From: Algoriphagus chordae
GTDB taxonomy: Bacteria; Bacteroidota; Bacteroidia; Cytophagales; Cyclobacteriaceae
Direction of reading: 5' to 3'
Length of the DNA stretch: 64,000 nt
Assembly: GCF_003254055.1 (NCBI RefSeq)
Contig: NZ_QKZT01000005.1
Span: forward strand, 62,001 to 126,000
Shown here: one piece after another, positions 1-9,383 of the stretch
Layout of the letters: every line of letters begins with the position of its first letter
How positions within the stretch are numbered: position 1 is the first letter of the stretch
Made by a program: the position numbers and the translations under genes
Notes under the pieces: generated by a model
What the model saw: the letters and a program-made list of their open reading frames with translations, nothing else
Told to the model about the DNA's origin: nothing
The model's database searches: none

Positions 1-108
1 AAAAGAAAAAGTGATGACCAGAGAAGTGCCCACGACCAAGCTACCATTGAATTACTGTTTGTACAAGCAAATACAAAAACATGCAGTTTTTGTGGCAGGA
101 CTTGTTGA
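1..108 (+). CDS. 3' end of an unidentified gene (partial)
   Basis: The reading frame is open from the first base and ends at TGA 106-108, giving 35 residues. The tail is Cys-rich and ends in CSFCGRTC, which looks like a zinc-ribbon end, but too little is present to name a family. It lies 83 bases upstream of the membrane-desulfurase gene on the same strand and could belong to the same transcript. A chance open frame of this length cannot be excluded. Confidence 0.3.
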   Translation, partial: KRKSDDQRSAHDQATIELLFVQANTKTCSFCGRTC

Positions 109-191
109 TCCTTACTAAAAAAATACAGGAATCATTGGTAGATTATTATTAAGAAATTTAAGGGTAATGTATTTGATGGCTATATTCGTGA

Positions 192-1892
192 ATGGACTCA
201 TTTAGACTCAGCATTTTTGATTTGTTTGGAGCAATTATTCCTGGAATCCCTATGCTGATTCTTATAATCAGCCTATTTGATAAATCACCAACCAATATTC
301 TAAACTTGATTGAGAGAACAGAAAATCTCTCACTTAGCACTTCTCTTCTCGCACTTCTTTTCGCCTATTTGATTGGTTTTTCTACTCAATACTTGTCCTA
401 TGAAGTATTTAAGCAACTTGTTCCACTTTGGGGTAAAAAAAGAACAAAATGTTTTCCTATTAGTTTTGGAAAAAGGGGCGAAGAAGTCTCATTGATAAGA
501 GAAAAAGCTCCTGAAAATTACAAAGTACTGAATACATTTTTTGCGCACAGAACCATGTGCTATAATGGATTCTTTTCCCTTTCTCTTTTTGGTATTGGTA
601 TTTCAATTTCGAACTTCGTTAAAGGAGGGCTTTCCGCGGATGTCCTTGGATTAACTTTTATATCCTTAATATTTTCGTTTATACTATTAAGAAGAGCCGT
701 TAGCTTTCATGAATGGAGTCATGATCTGATTACTGATTCTACGTTTATCATTAAGAAAATAAAAAAAAAATTGACTGATTCACCAATTTACCTAGATTAT
801 GCCTCTACCACCCCCCTCGATCCACGTGTCTTTGAGGCAATGAGGCCATACTTTATGGAGGATTATGGAAATGCTGCAAGTAACACGCATACCTATGGAG
901 AAAGGGCTTCCATAGCTGTCAAGGAATCAAGGAAAATTATAGCTGACACAATTCATGCAATTCCAGAAGAGATACACTTTACATCTGGAGCAACTGAAGC
1001 TATAAACCTGGCATTAAAGGGCGCATTCCTCAATTATGGACATCAAAAACCTCATATTATAACAGTACAAACAGAGCATAAAGCAGTTTTGGACACATGT
1101 GCATATTTAGAAGAAATTGGAGCGGACGTTACTTACTTATCAGTCAATTCTGATGGACTTGTCGATATAGAACAACTTGAATCTAGTATTAGAAAAGACA
1201 CCCTATTAGTTAGCATTATGTACGCTAACAATGAAACCGGAGTATTACATGATATTCAAAGAATTGGGAAGATCTGTAAATCCAACCAAGTATTATTCTT
1301 CACGGATGCCACACAGGCATTTGGGAAAATCCCACTAAACGTTTTAGAACAATCCATCGATATGCTTTGCTTTAGCGCTCATAAGATATATGGTCCAAAA
1401 GGAGTCGGCGGGCTATATGTCAAAAAAGGCATAAAACTTACTCCACAAATACATGGAGGTGGTCATGAGTTTGGACTTCGATCTGGCACACTCAATGTTC
1501 CAGGAATCGTGGGTCTAGCAAAAGCAATTCAACTTTGCCAATCAGAAATGGAGGAGGTAAGTACCCGCTTGGAAAAGATCCGTGATGACTTTGAAGAAGA
1601 AATGGAGAAGGCAGGAAAAATTAAGGTAAACGGAAAAAATGCTCCCAGACTACCTCACTTCAGTAACTTCCAATTACTAAATGAAGAGGCAGAATCATTT
1701 ATCCTCAGAAATAGAAATAAACTCGCTGTAGCTCAGGGGTCAGCTTGTAATTCGGCTTTGATTCAGCCTTCACATGTTTTGAAAGCTATGGGGCTGAGTG
1801 ACCAAGATGCGGAGAATTCGATAAGGATTAGTTGGGGAAATGGATCAAATTCGAAAACCTTGGAAAAATCAGAAATCGAAATATTATTTTAA
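192..1892 (+). CDS. Membrane-anchored cysteine desulfurase (DndA/IscS-like C-terminus)
   Basis: This 566-residue protein has two parts. Residues 1-190 hold four likely membrane helices (about 10-29, 50-68, 124-143, 150-168) with a soluble loop near 70-118; the start FDLFGAIIPG recalls small membrane modules seen in defence islands. Residues 197-566 are a complete class-V PLP cysteine desulfurase: it opens PIYLDYASTT, has the PLP lysine K398 in SAHKIYGPKG and the sulfur-carrying C519 in GSACNS. The family takes sulfur from L-cysteine and passes it on as persulfide, and the natural acceptor here is the DndC-like protein at 5043-6167. IscS and DndA are normally soluble proteins of about 380-400 residues, so the membrane part is odd. 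The two domains meet at a run of ten A (761-770). A TTG at 771 could start a free desulfurase. The gene is convergent to the rest of the island. Confidence 0.85.
   Translation: MDSFRLSIFDLFGAIIPGIPMLILIISLFDKSPTNILNLIERTENLSLSTSLLALLFAYLIGFSTQYLSYEVFKQLVPLWGKKRTKCFPISFGKRGEEVSLIREKAPENYKVLNTFFAHRTMCYNGFFSLSLFGIGISISNFVKGGLSADVLGLTFISLIFSFILLRRAVSFHEWSHDLITDSTFIIKKIKKKLTDSPIYLDYASTTPLDPRVFEAMRPYFMEDYGNAASNTHTYGERASIAVKESRKIIADTIHAIPEEIHFTSGATEAINLALKGAFLNYGHQKPHIITVQTEHKAVLDTCAYLEEIGADVTYLSVNSDGLVDIEQLESSIRKDTLLVSIMYANNETGVLHDIQRIGKICKSNQVLFFTDATQAFGKIPLNVLEQSIDMLCFSAHKIYGPKGVGGLYVKKGIKLTPQIHGGGHEFGLRSGTLNVPGIVGLAKAIQLCQSEMEEVSTRLEKIRDDFEEEMEKAGKIKVNGKNAPRLPHFSNFQLLNEEAESFILRNRNKLAVAQGSACNSALIQPSHVLKAMGLSDQDAENSIRISWGNGSNSKTLEKSEIEILF
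761..770 (+). repeat. A10 homopolymer at the domain junction
   Basis: Ten consecutive A lie exactly between the membrane domain and the desulfurase domain. In the fusion frame the next codon is TTG (771-773). The other two frames meet TGA at 772-774 and 776-778. Gain or loss of one A, or polymerase slippage, would therefore give a membrane-only protein of about 194 residues. Upstream A-rich sequence could also serve translation from TTG 771. Confidence 0.6.
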
Positions 1893-2071
1893 TATTTTAA
1901 AAAATTCAGTTATAATTAAATTTATAGTCGCCAACCAGTTACTAATCAAACAAAATTAAATTTGGAATAATATTTTCCTTATTTTTTTTTAATACCTTAA
2001 CAATGTCCCAGAGCACAACAAAAACACTCGAAATTTGAGTGATTCCGTTTAAGGTCTCTAAAGAAAATAGC

Positions 2072-2827
2072 TCAGATAAATTCATAATTAAAAGTTAAAC
2101 TAGGCAAAATTTGGTCGGTGTCCAAAATTTCTTGCCAAGAATGCTTTGAATCTATCTGATTCAATAACTTATTCAGTTCATGAGAAGGGTGAAATTCCAA
2201 ATGAGAAAGAAATCCAGAACCAATTTTTTTTTCTTCAATTTTGACAAACCCTAAATCTTTTAGCCAATTTGCTCGCGTAAGAAAGAAGGAATCGAAAGCA
2301 ATACTCGAATTAGTTTTTTGAATAACCCTCTCTAAGATGCCATAAGTCTCTGAATTATGATTTACTACAGAAACTAGTTCAAGGATTAAAGCTTCAAAAT
2401 CCCTTTTAATGTCATCATAGTTACTTTTCTCTCTACTAAGAGCTGTTGCAACAAGATAAAAATATAAAGCGTCTGCTTTCCAAATAATTAATAATAAATT
2501 ACTTTTATCTTTAGTGCTTAAAACCGCTTTATCATCTGAGAAAAAATTATGAAACTCTATATTAAGATTATATTTATTCCCATCAGAAATACTTAAAAAG
2601 CCAATTTGAGTAGCTAAATGAATATAAGGAGTCGAAGATTTCACACCATTATTGAATAATATTGATCCATTTAGCTCCTGATAAAGTGATAGCTCTTCTT
2701 TTTTTTTAAAAAGAAATTCAAAAAACCTGGAAGCAAAACCCTTTTTTAAGCAAGTATCCTCATTTGCAAATGAACAAACTAACTTTAAATAAACTAATCT
2801 CCGGCACTTGATATTAGGGTTTATCAA
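2072..2827 (-). CDS. Hypothetical protein, last gene of the defence operon
   Basis: I do not recognise this 251-residue family. No signal peptide or membrane helix is visible. The alternation of short helices and charged segments, and the C-terminal KDLGFVKIEEKK stretch, resemble winged-helix DNA-binding proteins, but this is a weak impression. It starts only 2 bases after the GIY-YIG-like gene ends, so it belongs to the same transcript, and it is strongly AT-rich like its neighbours. Its 3' end faces the convergent desulfurase gene across 179 bases of AT-rich DNA with no clear terminator hairpin. Confidence 0.6.
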   Translation of the reverse strand: MINPNIKCRRLVYLKLVCSFANEDTCLKKGFASRFFEFLFKKKEELSLYQELNGSILFNNGVKSSTPYIHLATQIGFLSISDGNKYNLNIEFHNFFSDDKAVLSTKDKSNLLLIIWKADALYFYLVATALSREKSNYDDIKRDFEALILELVSVVNHNSETYGILERVIQKTNSSIAFDSFFLTRANWLKDLGFVKIEEKKIGSGFLSHLEFHPSHELNKLLNQIDSKHSWQEILDTDQILPSLTFNYEFI

Positions 2828-2829
2828 AA

Positions 2830-3285
2830 TTATAAAGTTGGAAATACTGAGATGAAATCATTTGTAATTTTATTTGCTATTTTTTTCACAACAGAATTTG
2901 AAGTCCTTCTTGGGAATCTATCATGCCAAGAAATAATATCAAAGCTTGGTGAAACTGAACCTCGTCTTAATTGAAGCTCCTTCATAACAAGATATTCAAC
3001 TGATTCTCTGTACGAACTTTCAGTAGAAATAAAAACTCTATCTTTTGGAAGAGAAAAACTTAGTAGAATCATATCATTCACGTTTTCGATGCCTAACCCT
3101 GTCTCCTCTAAAAATCTTTTTCTAAAAGTCCCCTTATTATTAAAATGTCCTTGAGCTCTACCAATCGGACCACAAGAATTGTTGGTCATACCTATATAAA
3201 TAATAGAAAAAGTCTTTGAAAGCCATATATAGATATATGCAGTATCTATACCATTGTGAATATTAAAAACCCTCGTTGTTATCAT
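2830..3285 (-). CDS. GIY-YIG-like nuclease domain protein
   Basis: The 151-residue protein carries the parts of a GIY-YIG fold: AYIYIWL near residue 16 for the GIY strand, IIYIGMTNN at 28-36 for the YIG strand, R43 in IGRAQGHF, and a candidate metal-binding glutamate E94 in SYRESVEYL. GIY-YIG enzymes cut DNA with one metal ion. The first motif is YIY rather than GIY, so activity is not certain. The start codon overlaps the stop codon of the GHKL ATPase gene by one base, which implies coupled translation and a shared task. In a modification-based island it is a candidate effector nuclease. Confidence 0.65.
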   Translation of the reverse strand: MITTRVFNIHNGIDTAYIYIWLSKTFSIIYIGMTNNSCGPIGRAQGHFNNKGTFRKRFLEETGLGIENVNDMILLSFSLPKDRVFISTESSYRESVEYLVMKELQLRRGSVSPSFDIISWHDRFPRRTSNSVVKKIANKITNDFISVFPTL

Positions 3286-5036
3286 TACTCAACTCCTTTA
3301 TAATTAGGAGGAAGTTCATTTTCAAGTTTTCTTACCATATTTGCAAGAAATTCAGATATTATTCTTCTAAAATTCCATAATACAGATTTTAGTTGCTCGT
3401 AATCAAACTCAGTTACATTTTTATATGCATAAAACTCTGAATCTGACAACTGTAGCATTAATAAATCAAATGTAATTTGCATATCCTTATTTGACAAATT
3501 ACTCTCATAAATATAGATACCAAATCTATGTAACTTATTTATACGAACACAATTACCTAAATCCGTATCATAATAAGGTTCCCACAAAAGATTGTCTTGA
3601 ACCGAGCTAACTCTAAAAATCTTAGATAAAGTAGGATTTATTTCACCTTTAATTGCTTCCTCCTTTTCTTCTTCTGAGATATCGTCCTGATCTGTTGCTT
3701 CTTCTCCCTTATCCTCCCGCATCATTTTAACTATTAACCTGACTTTAGAAGCCATATCACTAGTAATCATCTCTAACCTTCTCTCCACTTCTTCTTCAGT
3801 TGGAAGAATATCACCGGGAAGAATTTCAATTTGTTCAAATTCTTCCAAAAGTTTATTTGCTATTTCGTTTGGATCTTTATTGATGATCTCGTTCCTGAGT
3901 CGATTAGCATTTTTCCAAGCGTTCTGACTTTTTGATCTTGCCTCTCTTGTTACATCACTTATCACCTTCCAAGCTTCTTCAGATAAAGTTAATGTAGACT
4001 TTTTTACATCAATATTAAAAAAATCATCAGCCAAATTATCTATTGAAATTCTACCTCTAAAAGCATAATAATCTTGATCATACGGAATAATTCCATTTAA
4101 GTGAGAGGCCCATGAAATAAGACGCTTATTTCTATAAACGTAAAAGCCATAATTAGGAGATTCAATCAAATATTTTTTTCTAATTTCCGCATCCTTTGCC
4201 TCTCCTAAATTCTTTATTCTAAAAATGGGTGGATAGGGAAGTTGAGTTACTTCCAATTCTGCAGTTATATTAAGATCATTATCTAATACTATTGTTTTAT
4301 TCTTTTCAATCCATCTAACATCGGTACCATCCCAAACATTTTCATCTAAATTGCCACTAATATTGGCTTCCTCAACAAATAAAGGATCAATACCTACAAC
4401 CTTAGTATCTCCAATAAAAATTTCCAATCCCGTTTCCTTAATAAAATAGTAATAAATAACTCCAACTTTTGTATTAAGCTCTGCAATTGTATTCTTGACA
4501 CTTGGATGATTATTTTTGCGAATACCAGAGATTCTAATTAGTGTCCCCTTATTTTCTTTAAGGTATTTTTCGATTAAATCTCTATCAGCTTTAGAAATTT
4601 CTTCCTCAGTAGCTGAATACTTATTCGTTTGCATAATCTCAGGCAATGACACTCTAAATTTGTTAAATTCTCCATCCTTAGAAGATACAATCTCTAAAAT
4701 ATCACCTTGTGAAAATGACGCCGATTTTAAACCTAGTCCAAATTTTGACAACGAATGTTCTTCATACAACTTATCCGATGAGCCTAACATTAATGCATTA
4801 AGAATCCCTTCCCTATCCATACCATCACCATCATCTGCAATAATATATTCACTAATGTTATTTTTCTTTGCATCAGAAAAATCTTTTCTCTCTTTAATAA
4901 TTACAAGCTTAACAAATTTCGCATTTGCCCTAATCGAATTATCAATTATATCACAAATTGCTGAGGACGTTGTATATCCAATTCGACTTAATCCAAATAA
5001 TATTCGGCCAGGATCAATTTCTAATTCTATAGACAT
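3285..5036 (-). CDS. GHKL (HSP90/MORC-like) ATPase
   Basis: The 583-residue protein begins with a GHKL ATP-binding domain. The N box is CDIIDNS (D29, N33), the G1 box is ADDGDGMD (67-74) and the G2 box is SKFGLGLKSASF (97-108). Asp stands where GyrB, MutL and HSP90 carry the catalytic Glu, as I recall from MORC-like bacterial relatives with 'DIIDNSI'. The middle resembles a transducer domain, and a very acidic stretch lies near residue 440-460. Such proteins clamp or dimerise on DNA in an ATP-dependent way. It follows the DndC-like gene by 6 bases and overlaps the GIY-YIG-like gene by one base, so an ATP-gated nuclease pair is a reasonable inference. No methylase or topoisomerase motif is seen. 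Confidence 0.75.
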   Translation of the reverse strand: MSIELEIDPGRILFGLSRIGYTTSSAICDIIDNSIRANAKFVKLVIIKERKDFSDAKKNNISEYIIADDGDGMDREGILNALMLGSSDKLYEEHSLSKFGLGLKSASFSQGDILEIVSSKDGEFNKFRVSLPEIMQTNKYSATEEEISKADRDLIEKYLKENKGTLIRISGIRKNNHPSVKNTIAELNTKVGVIYYYFIKETGLEIFIGDTKVVGIDPLFVEEANISGNLDENVWDGTDVRWIEKNKTIVLDNDLNITAELEVTQLPYPPIFRIKNLGEAKDAEIRKKYLIESPNYGFYVYRNKRLISWASHLNGIIPYDQDYYAFRGRISIDNLADDFFNIDVKKSTLTLSEEAWKVISDVTREARSKSQNAWKNANRLRNEIINKDPNEIANKLLEEFEQIEILPGDILPTEEEVERRLEMITSDMASKVRLIVKMMREDKGEEATDQDDISEEEKEEAIKGEINPTLSKIFRVSSVQDNLLWEPYYDTDLGNCVRINKLHRFGIYIYESNLSNKDMQITFDLLMLQLSDSEFYAYKNVTEFDYEQLKSVLWNFRRIISEFLANMVRKLENELPPNYKGVE

Positions 5037-5042
5037 ATTAAA

Positions 5043-6167
5043 TTATATAAAACAGCTAGCACATCCCACTCCTTCAGCGGCCAAAATATCATCTTGCCAA
5101 TTATTGTCAGATTTACTTTGCTCGCGGTGGGTTCTTAAATAATGTTCTTTTTTGATGGCGATCACCCGCTCAGGCTGAGAAAGTTCTTCTAAAGTTTCTT
5201 CTTGCATCCACGTATAGCCATCTATCTCATAGGTCTTTGCCTTTTCAAAAAGCTGAGGATGTTGCTCCAATAGCCAAACCCATTCTATCTTTTGCTGGTA
5301 AAAGCAGAAAAAACAACCAGATCTACTTCTAGCATAAACACCCTTCTTATTCTCTCCATCAATTTCCACTTCATAATCCAGTTTATTGTAATACCCTGGA
5401 GCTCCAACTCCCGATTCCTCTAAAATCTGAAATACATCATCCAGTCTTATGATGTCCTCATTTTCTATCAGTGGAAATGAATTCAGCTTTCCAATGGGAT
5501 AATCTGTTGTCTTGAGGAACTGGAAAACTACTTGATTGAAAGTCTTCACTCCTATTCGCAACAGAGCTTCCAATTTTTGCTTTTGGGTATAGCTAGTATT
5601 GATAGGTTTGGAAATATAATGTAATGCTTCCTCTAACTCCTTAACCTCCATCGCACGCTCATACAAGAGTACCAGTTGGTCAATATTCTGGTTAGACAGA
5701 ATTTTCTTAATTACATCTTCACTCCAAATATTTTCCCGGAAAGGAAAAATGGACTGTACATTGGATTTCTTGGAAATATAACCTTCTCTATCTTCATCAC
5801 CGCGGATGCCCACGTAGGAGATTGTAGGTTCATTGCCTATATAGTTCTCAAAAGGTTCCAGCTTGAGCTTTTTGGTACACCATCTTGCCATAGAACTTGG
5901 AAGATATCCTCCATAAAGCTCTAAGAAATGATCAAAGTTACTTTCAGCATTGGTGTTATTTTCTTCAATAGGTTTAATCTCCGTTATATCCTTACCAAGC
6001 GCACTCTTTAGCCTCTCAATGAGCGCATAGGTCTCATCCAGCTCCCTTCCGGTATCGCTAGTATAGTAATCTATTTCTAAATCAGGGTAAAGTCTCCGAA
6101 GATACAGAGCCAAAGCAGCAGAATCCTTACCGCCTGATATCCCTAATACATGTCGAATTTTTGCCAT
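5043..6167 (-). CDS. DndC-like PAPS-reductase-family protein
   Basis: This 374-residue protein has the PP-loop SGGKDS (11-16) of the adenylate-forming PAPS reductase/ATP pyrophosphatase fold and a set of cysteines fit for an iron-sulfur cluster: C97 in RWCTK, C285 and C288 in GCFFC, plus a C-terminal C369/C372 pair. DndC and SspD proteins use ATP to activate the DNA phosphate and receive sulfur from a cysteine desulfurase. The length is close to that of DndC relatives, which are often longer. The gene is adjacent to the large ATPase (end to start without gap) and 6 bases before the GHKL gene. The desulfurase at 192-1892 is the likely sulfur donor. A tRNA thiolase role is less likely given the context. 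Confidence 0.8.
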   Translation of the reverse strand: MAKIRHVLGISGGKDSAALALYLRRLYPDLEIDYYTSDTGRELDETYALIERLKSALGKDITEIKPIEENNTNAESNFDHFLELYGGYLPSSMARWCTKKLKLEPFENYIGNEPTISYVGIRGDEDREGYISKKSNVQSIFPFRENIWSEDVIKKILSNQNIDQLVLLYERAMEVKELEEALHYISKPINTSYTQKQKLEALLRIGVKTFNQVVFQFLKTTDYPIGKLNSFPLIENEDIIRLDDVFQILEESGVGAPGYYNKLDYEVEIDGENKKGVYARSRSGCFFCFYQQKIEWVWLLEQHPQLFEKAKTYEIDGYTWMQEETLEELSQPERVIAIKKEHYLRTHREQSKSDNNWQDDILAAEGVGCASCFI

Positions 6168-9100
6168 TTATAAAAAATCTTTTAACAATCTAACTAAAGC
6201 CGCCTTATTAAGCAACTTGCTATTACTTTTTAATAAGGGATTCAGCTGATCATAAAGTTCACTGACTTGCTCCTGTTCTTCCCTATTCAAAGAAATCTTA
6301 TCATGTAAGATTTTTCCAGTTTTGTCAATCAAATCAAAGGTATAGGCCTCATTCTCTTCCAGCTTCAGAAATTTGTGAACCTCCTGCACTCGATCCAAAT
6401 TAGCAAATGCTTCTTTGAAACTATCCAATAAAATACCCTCTTCCTGATCGTTCAGTTGTTCTATGGATTTACCTAATAGTTGATCAGCCAATGACTTAAG
6501 CCAGCTGTCTCGATCATCTAGTTTGGACATCAGACGGGTATGAAATACTTTGAACTTGGGAATCAACAAATGGGATTTAACCCCCTTGTATTTAGTCTGC
6601 AAAGAAGATTTATAATTCGCAAAGTCTGCTTCTTTTATGGAAGTGACTTTAAGCAAACTAGATTCTATTCGGTTAAGTAGCTCATCATAAGCTGTTCTCA
6701 GCTCATAGATCGCTCCGTTTAGGTGATCTACAAATCCTTTTAGTACAGCGCTATCTTCTTCAAAGCTAATTTTCCCATATCCTAATGCTGTTGGAATTGA
6801 TTCGAATAAAGCCGTTGCAGGGTCTTCCGCTTTTTTAATAGCATCCCTAAAGCCTTTGGCCTGATGAGTTAACTTGTTTGTTTGTAATGTATATGCTGGA
6901 AGATTACGATTAAATCTTACAAAGGCACTGAAAATTCGAATAAAGCTTGTGCCTTGACCTACACCTTCCGACATAGCCGTTACCTCTCGGTACTGATGAA
7001 AAAGATCAATTTTAACTCCTTCAATTTTATAGGACTTGATGCTAAAGTCAGCTGGTTTTTTATGAATCAAATCCAGTACATCATTATCTATATAAGGTAC
7101 GTATCCACGTTCATTATGAAAAAGCGCGAAATCTTCTTTTTTGATAATCAGAAAAATCGGCACCCAGAATTCCACAAATCCCTTTTTTAGTTTGAGATCT
7201 CCTGATTTCAATTGCTCGTAAAGCTCATTGAGGTTCTTCTTTGAAAAGACCGAAGATTCCATAAACTGTATGCTCTGCTCCCAAAGTGGTAAATAGCTCT
7301 GGTCTGTCGGAGCTCCAAGCTCATATATGGAATCTTGAAATCTGTGAATTCCTGTATCTTTCAATAAAGATAAATAGATCGTCTTTTGGGGCGGGAACCG
7401 ATCATTAGAATAGCCTAAATCTTCCAAATGAGCATTTTCAAGCAAATCCGAAAGCAATGCCTTTCTGGCTGTCATGATAGGTGTACTCAGGTACTCACGA
7501 TTTGCCAGCTCATTTCTGAATCTTGGTGTAAGTGCATATTTCTCCTCACAGAATTGGGAGATTTTTTTATTGAAGTCCGTTTTCGAAGTTATTTCGATTT
7601 CCTCGCCATCGTAAATCCAAAAGGAATCCGGGGATCTGGAAAACAGGTAGCTCTCGATCAATTCCGAGATTTCATTCTCAAGGTAGATCAATTCATCTAT
7701 AAGCATTTCCTGTGCTGGGATATCATCCTTTGCGTCGGTTTCCATTACTGCATTAATCTTGCCGACTTCAAGAAGTAAGGCTTTAATCTTAACTAATGAA
7801 TTCACTACCACAAAAAGCTGGGGATATTTTAGCTGTGCAGAAATCTCAGTTAGCTGTTTTTTGACTTCTTTATCCGTGAAGAGAATATTTACATAGCCAT
7901 CTAGTTCTCCTTCCGGTTCTGAGAAATCAAACTCTTCTGCAAAGCGATATTTAAACAACCTAAGAGTGCCAAATCTGTATTGGTATGCTTTGGCCTGCAC
8001 AATCGGTAGATTAATATAACGCTTCAGTTGATCCGTAACAGGCAAGTCTTTATTAATCTGCTTATCAGCATTCTCGACAGCCTCCTCTATATTGAGTGTA
8101 GTACCAGTAGTAAACTTAAACTTATTGGTAGCATGAGAAAAAGAAATTAACCGCTGACCTTTCAGTGTCCTAATTACCTTTTCTGGATTAGCCATTCCCA
8201 TGTTAAGCCTAGCGTAATCAGAAAGTATTTTTTCATCCCATGTCCCAAAGTCCCTTGCAAATAAATTTACAAGAAGAATAGTCTTGAGCAGATTTTCCAT
8301 TTGCTCCAATTCCATGCTATTGGAAGCAACTAGACTAATTTTTTCAAAAGCTAAAAATGCGCTCTCCCATTGAGTTTTATCTTTATTGGATTTTCTATCT
8401 AGAATATAACTTGATAGTGTGATAGAGAGGTAATCATAAACCTTACCTAAGTGGTAACCTTCACCACTACTGAGATCCAACCCTTTCAAACCGACCTTTT
8501 CATTTGATGAAAGAAAAGTAAACAAGGAGCGTTCATTTTGACCATAGCGTGTCAAGGCATTTACCAAGACATAGGCTGATAGATAATCCAGAGGATACAG
8601 TTTTCTAGCAAGATCACTATCCAGTATCCCTGTATTATTAATCAAATTGGATTTTTGAAGGAGGCTCTTCAGTTCATTAAACTTACTTTCATCCTCAATC
8701 TTAAATCCCATCTCCTGCTGTCGCTCAGCAGCAAGAAAGAGCAACTGCTCTATTGGCTCATTGAAACTAACATCAAGCAGTCTTCCTCTTACTTTTTCCC
8801 ATTCATTCCGCTCATTAGCTTTGAGGTTATAGAAATAGGAACCAAAATTTTGATGAAGCGCTGTAATCAACAGGATATTATGCTCAGGAGTATTGGTAAA
8901 TTCAGCCAGCTCTTGGATGAAATACAGTTCAGATCCGGGATCATTGGCTACTGCATATTCCAAAAATTTACCGAATTCATCGATAACAATAACTACACAG
9001 GAATTAGCATTTGTCTTTGCTACAAGTTGCTGCAAAATAGCCTTAGTAGTATCTTTTTTAACGCCTAGTCTTTCAGCAAAAGCTTCCTTAAAAGACCGGC

Positions 9101-9383
9101 TTTCACCAATGAAATTGATGAATTCAAATGACTTAATACCATTAAAATGCCCATTGACCGATCCAAAGTAAGCATCACTTTTGCCCTCCAGGTTTTGCTC
9201 CAAAGCCCAAAGAAAACTGGACTTACCTGTCCCATAGGAACCAATAATATTGAAGGCCCTGTGACCTGTCCTAAAGTTGTTTGCAATACGCTCAAAAACC
9301 TGTTTTGCATTTGGCGTGGCTATATAATGGATATCCCTAGCCTGATCACGAATTATATTTGTAGAAACTGAAAACTCAGTCAT
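6168..9383 (-). CDS. Large P-loop ATPase, BrxC/PglY-like
   Basis: The 1071-residue protein has an N-terminal AAA+ domain with Walker A GSYGTGKSS (48-56) and Walker B VIVIDEFGKF (131-140; D135, E136). The rest is helical and has no known catalytic motif that I can see. Size and motif layout match the BrxC/PglY group of defence ATPases, which work as scaffolds or DNA remodellers with modification enzymes. Its start overlaps the DUF4007 stop by 8 bases, and its stop meets the DndC-like start without gap. It is therefore the core partner of those two proteins. Membership in BrxC itself is an inference from motif style, not an alignment. Confidence 0.75.
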   Translation of the reverse strand: MTEFSVSTNIIRDQARDIHYIATPNAKQVFERIANNFRTGHRAFNIIGSYGTGKSSFLWALEQNLEGKSDAYFGSVNGHFNGIKSFEFINFIGESRSFKEAFAERLGVKKDTTKAILQQLVAKTNANSCVVIVIDEFGKFLEYAVANDPGSELYFIQELAEFTNTPEHNILLITALHQNFGSYFYNLKANERNEWEKVRGRLLDVSFNEPIEQLLFLAAERQQEMGFKIEDESKFNELKSLLQKSNLINNTGILDSDLARKLYPLDYLSAYVLVNALTRYGQNERSLFTFLSSNEKVGLKGLDLSSGEGYHLGKVYDYLSITLSSYILDRKSNKDKTQWESAFLAFEKISLVASNSMELEQMENLLKTILLVNLFARDFGTWDEKILSDYARLNMGMANPEKVIRTLKGQRLISFSHATNKFKFTTGTTLNIEEAVENADKQINKDLPVTDQLKRYINLPIVQAKAYQYRFGTLRLFKYRFAEEFDFSEPEGELDGYVNILFTDKEVKKQLTEISAQLKYPQLFVVVNSLVKIKALLLEVGKINAVMETDAKDDIPAQEMLIDELIYLENEISELIESYLFSRSPDSFWIYDGEEIEITSKTDFNKKISQFCEEKYALTPRFRNELANREYLSTPIMTARKALLSDLLENAHLEDLGYSNDRFPPQKTIYLSLLKDTGIHRFQDSIYELGAPTDQSYLPLWEQSIQFMESSVFSKKNLNELYEQLKSGDLKLKKGFVEFWVPIFLIIKKEDFALFHNERGYVPYIDNDVLDLIHKKPADFSIKSYKIEGVKIDLFHQYREVTAMSEGVGQGTSFIRIFSAFVRFNRNLPAYTLQTNKLTHQAKGFRDAIKKAEDPATALFESIPTALGYGKISFEEDSAVLKGFVDHLNGAIYELRTAYDELLNRIESSLLKVTSIKEADFANYKSSLQTKYKGVKSHLLIPKFKVFHTRLMSKLDDRDSWLKSLADQLLGKSIEQLNDQEEGILLDSFKEAFANLDRVQEVHKFLKLEENEAYTFDLIDKTGKILHDKISLNREEQEQVSELYDQLNPLLKSNSKLLNKAALVRLLKDFL

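Noticed and set aside
9065-9310. Other-frame open frame within the large ATPase gene
   Set aside because: It lies wholly inside a gene with clear Walker motifs and has no recognisable features.
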